Shown: piece after piece, positions 61,737 to 64,000 of the stretch
Position numbering within the stretch: the stretch's first letter is position 1
Layout: every line of letters starts with the position of its first letter
Source of the DNA: Chitinophagaceae bacterium
Lineage (GTDB): Bacteria; Bacteroidota; Bacteroidia; Chitinophagales; Chitinophagaceae
Direction: 5' to 3'
Assembly (NCBI GenBank): GCA_019752045.1
Contig: JAIEMP010000003.1
Coordinates: 62,001 to 126,000, forward strand
DNA: 64,000 bases
Notes under the pieces: model-generated
What the model was told of the DNA's origin: nothing
Database searches by the model: none
Seen by the model: only the letters and a program-made list of their open reading frames with translations
Made by a program: the position numbers and the translations under genes

Positions 61737-63401
61737 TTATTCTAAAGGCATTTTTGCAAACCAAAGTGTTTTACCACTTTTACTTTCACCAAGAAATACA
61801 ACCTGTCCTTTGCCAATTGGCAGTGAAGGATATTTGTTGTTTACAAAGTAATCAGTTTTGCCCTGACCCATTTGTACAAAGTTGCCCACTTTTGCATTTA
61901 CAACATCAATCTTTGCTACGTTGGGATACATCAGAAATTTGTATTTGCTTTCGCCCAATTCTTTTTCCTGTCTCCAGCCTTTCATTTCCATAATGGTCCA
62001 GTAAACCGATTTGCCATCTGCACTTTCCATAATCAACTGATTGTTGGGAGATGTTTTTGCATCTTTATCATTTTCTTCACGACGAACACCATACGATGCT
62101 TTTAAAATTCCATCACCTGCAAAATGCATCAGAATAATATCTTCATACTCAGGACCTCCGCCTTGTTCGCCGCCAATTGAACCAAGGTTGCCAAACTTTA
62201 CTTTATGTCCGCCGTTTTTAGGTTTGGTATATTTTTGACCGGCCAGCAAAATATCTCCGTTGCTTAACACTTTTATATCGGCCACTTTAAATTTTCTGCC
62301 GGTATATTCCGGATTCTTTTTTTGTGAGGGGGGTGATTGTGATTTTTTATCAAAGTCTTCCAGTGTATTATTGTTTACAAAGGCTACTTTACCGTTTGCA
62401 ATTTTTACAATCTGGAAACCTTTGGCTTTAAATTTTTCTGTTTCATCATCACGCATGTTTACGGGTGCTGCAAATTTTTCATCATAATAATCATCTGTTT
62501 TATCGCCGGTAGCACCCATAATTAATACATCTGCACCCAACGTAACAAACATGGTTCCGTTAAAAATTCCGGCTTTCGATGCAATGCTGATGCGTTCTTT
62601 CACAGTGCCATCTTTACCCACACGAACAAACGTATAATTGGTTGCATTTGGATCAGCCGATTTTTTATATCCTTTGCCACCCATTGGTGCAAACAACAGC
62701 AACACATCATTATCCGTATCATCATCATCATCCTGGTCATCGGTGTTTACTGCAACCACTGTTTGCGGATGATCAAATTTCAGAAGCTGGTCGCTTACTT
62801 TATTTAAATCATGATCAAAACGAAGAATATGAATTTCGGTTGTCATCTTTAACGCATTGCCCAGTCCTGTTCCTTTATCTCCTGCGAAAATTAAAATGTT
62901 TCCGCTCTCCGGTTGTTCGGAATGTGCGATGTACTGAAACTTACCACCATCATCACTTTTGGGTTTTATTTTTTCACCAAAACTTACTTTGGTATCGTAG
63001 CCACCCCAAAACCAGTTCCATTTACGTTTGTACGTTTTACTTTTTAAGATAAGTGTGCCAAGAAGATTAGGTTCTACAGTAACTGCTTCTACAGTATACT
63101 CTTCACCTTTATCTGCCTTAAAGCCTTTAATTTTTTCCAAAGGCACTTCACTTTCTTCAACCGACTTAAATGTAAAGTTCATATCAAACTTATAGGTTTC
63201 AAACTTGGCAAACCTGCCGGTTGCTTTTGTAACATAGGTTAATGAAATTTCATTTTTTGCCTCGTCTACTTTTGGTTCATACAAATAACCTTTGTTGGCT
63301 TTTTTTGAAATTTCGTGTGTGGCTTCTTTCGAAAGTTGTTGTGCCTGCAGGGTACAGGCGAAAAGAAGCAGTAAAAATGTGTAAAAGAGTTTGGGTTTCA
63401 T
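61737..63401 (-). CDS. Large secreted protein of unknown function
   Basis: A 554-residue protein with a signal peptide (MKPKLFYTFLLLLFACTLQAQ). The mature part has repeated beta-blade-like strands (ILIFAGDKGTGLGN, VLLLFAPMGGKGY, VLIMGATGDK, ILLAGQKYTK, VVFLGESKSGKTLWFA), so a propeller-like fold is plausible. An acidic run (DDQDDDDDTDND, about residue 225) may bind calcium. No family is recognised and no T9SS tail is seen. It is convergent with acs. Confidence 0.65.
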   Translation of the reverse strand: MKPKLFYTFLLLLFACTLQAQQLSKEATHEISKKANKGYLYEPKVDEAKNEISLTYVTKATGRFAKFETYKFDMNFTFKSVEESEVPLEKIKGFKADKGEEYTVEAVTVEPNLLGTLILKSKTYKRKWNWFWGGYDTKVSFGEKIKPKSDDGGKFQYIAHSEQPESGNILIFAGDKGTGLGNALKMTTEIHILRFDHDLNKVSDQLLKFDHPQTVVAVNTDDQDDDDDTDNDVLLLFAPMGGKGYKKSADPNATNYTFVRVGKDGTVKERISIASKAGIFNGTMFVTLGADVLIMGATGDKTDDYYDEKFAAPVNMRDDETEKFKAKGFQIVKIANGKVAFVNNNTLEDFDKKSQSPPSQKKNPEYTGRKFKVADIKVLSNGDILLAGQKYTKPKNGGHKVKFGNLGSIGGEQGGGPEYEDIILMHFAGDGILKASYGVRREENDKDAKTSPNNQLIMESADGKSVYWTIMEMKGWRQEKELGESKYKFLMYPNVAKIDVVNAKVGNFVQMGQGKTDYFVNNKYPSLPIGKGQVVFLGESKSGKTLWFAKMPLE

Positions 63402-63472
63402 GTTATATGTTTAAAGCACAAGAAACCTTTATTATATAAATCAGGGTATACCCTTGGCAGGGTATTTATGAA

Positions 63473-64000
63473 TTAATGGAGAATGGTTACTTCTGTTCCT
63501 ACAGGCAGCATGTTGTACAATTCTTTTGCATATTCACGTTTGGTGGAGATACAACCCAATGTCCAGTTATAGAAATAATCTACAAAGCGGTCTTCGTTTC
63601 TGCGGGTGGCGTGTATACCAATGCCGCCGCCGGGTTTGGCACTGTATGGAATTAATCCTTGCTGTTTGCGTGCATTAAATTTTTGAATATCGGTTTGTGT
63701 AGGATAATCGAGCAATAAAAAATGGCCCCATTCGGGATGAAGTTTTTTTGCAATGATTTTGTAATGTCCTTCGGGAGTGCGGCGGTCTCCTTCCATCATT
63801 TTATCAGTGAGCTCGCTGCTGCCAAACACCACGGGATAGGTGAGCAGCCATCCATCTTCATCATATACCTTCAACTCGTAGTTGCTCTTGTCAATAATCA
63901 CTTTAAATGAAGTTGATTTTTTAACATGTAAGGGAGCACTTACTTTTTTATTCCGGTGCAAAAAGGAAAACCCGCTCAGGAAGAGCATGAGAACGGAAGA
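63473..64000 (-). CDS. L,D-transpeptidase (YkuD family), 5' end beyond the window
   Basis: At least 175 residues. The YkuD domain covers nearly the whole visible part: FKVIIDKSNYELKVYDEDGWLLTYPVVFGSS, GDRRTPEGHYKI, and the catalytic motif GIGIHATRR...NWTLGCISTKREYAKELY with active-site Cys and the conserved His. It forms 3-3 cross-links in peptidoglycan or attaches proteins. The frame stays open to the right edge (SSVLMLFLSGFSFLH), so the ATG at 63988 may not be the true start; a signal peptide probably begins outside. Confidence 0.85.
   Translation of the reverse strand, partial: SSVLMLFLSGFSFLHRNKKVSAPLHVKKSTSFKVIIDKSNYELKVYDEDGWLLTYPVVFGSSELTDKMMEGDRRTPEGHYKIIAKKLHPEWGHFLLLDYPTQTDIQKFNARKQQGLIPYSAKPGGGIGIHATRRNEDRFVDYFYNWTLGCISTKREYAKELYNMLPVGTEVTILH

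Overview
The window looks like a chromosomal segment of a Bacteroidota bacterium, most likely a member of the Chitinophagaceae. Supporting signs are promoters of the TTTG / TAnnTTTG type, a 38-residue bTHX ribosomal protein, a T9SS type B sorting domain, GldA, LytTR regulators paired with Reg_prop histidine kinases, DUF1015, DUF4286 and DUF5777 proteins, and a methionine synthase encoded as two genes. Genes are dense and on both strands. I see no prophage, CRISPR array or rRNA. There is one tRNA, tRNA-Arg(CCT).

Layout. 1-11.4 kb (mostly plus): a partial protein, an S1/P1-type hydrolase, serC, a RelE/ParE toxin-antitoxin pair, DUF1015, a TPR protein, an acyl-CoA ligase, a lipoprotein, pyrH, a coiled-coil protein and pdxH. 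11.4-19.6 kb (minus): bTHX, HU, DUF4286, exonuclease III, fasciclin, and the split metH with a GxxExxY cassette between its halves. 19.7-27 kb (minus): a LytTR two-component system next to a cluster of YceI proteins, haem-c proteins, a DUF5777 protein and an OB-fold protein. 27-33.5 kb: recR, an Ig-like lipoprotein, a UvrD-type helicase-nuclease, two candidate small RNAs and a membrane TPR protein. 33.6-37.1 kb: tRNA-Arg with tRNA fragments on both sides, then a small regulon with an AraC regulator and two matching operator-like sites. 37.4-40.9 kb: a GH109-like glycosidase gene, a NahK-like sugar kinase gene and a lipoprotein. 41-46.4 kb: a frameshifted MATE exporter, BI-1, YtxH and korA. 46.5-49.4 kb (minus): a phototrophy operon of proton-pumping rhodopsin, lycopene cyclase and Blh carotene dioxygenase. 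49.6-57.3 kb: nth, eno-ftsB, DUF4126, a RAYT transposase between REP hairpins, gldA and a large T9SS cargo protein. 57.4-64 kb: an MFS transporter divergent from acs, a secreted protein and an L,D-transpeptidase.

The most unusual signal is a set of GC-rich palindromic repeats with cores such as GCCCCCTCTAACTCCCCC that sit in frame inside housekeeping genes. The acetyl-CoA synthetase gene carries two such inserts. The larger one (60606-61092) encodes a complete DUF559/Vsr-like PD-(D/E)XK nuclease domain between terminal inverted repeats, all read through in the Acs frame. The methionine synthase C-terminal gene carries two short relatives of the same repeat in opposite orientation. Another repeat begins exactly at the stop codon of the MFS gene, a nested part of the acs repeat lies within a duplicated tRNA 5' end, and a GxxExxY nuclease gene with its own inverted flanks sits between the two metH genes. 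Together these suggest small nuclease-carrying selfish elements and their relics, tolerated because they keep the reading frame or land at gene edges.

Other highlights: the rhodopsin has a DTE proton-pump motif and a glycine at the position linked to carotenoid-antenna binding; two AraC-type operators each have half-sites 21 bp apart; and GH109 and NahK homologues form a GalNAc salvage pair.
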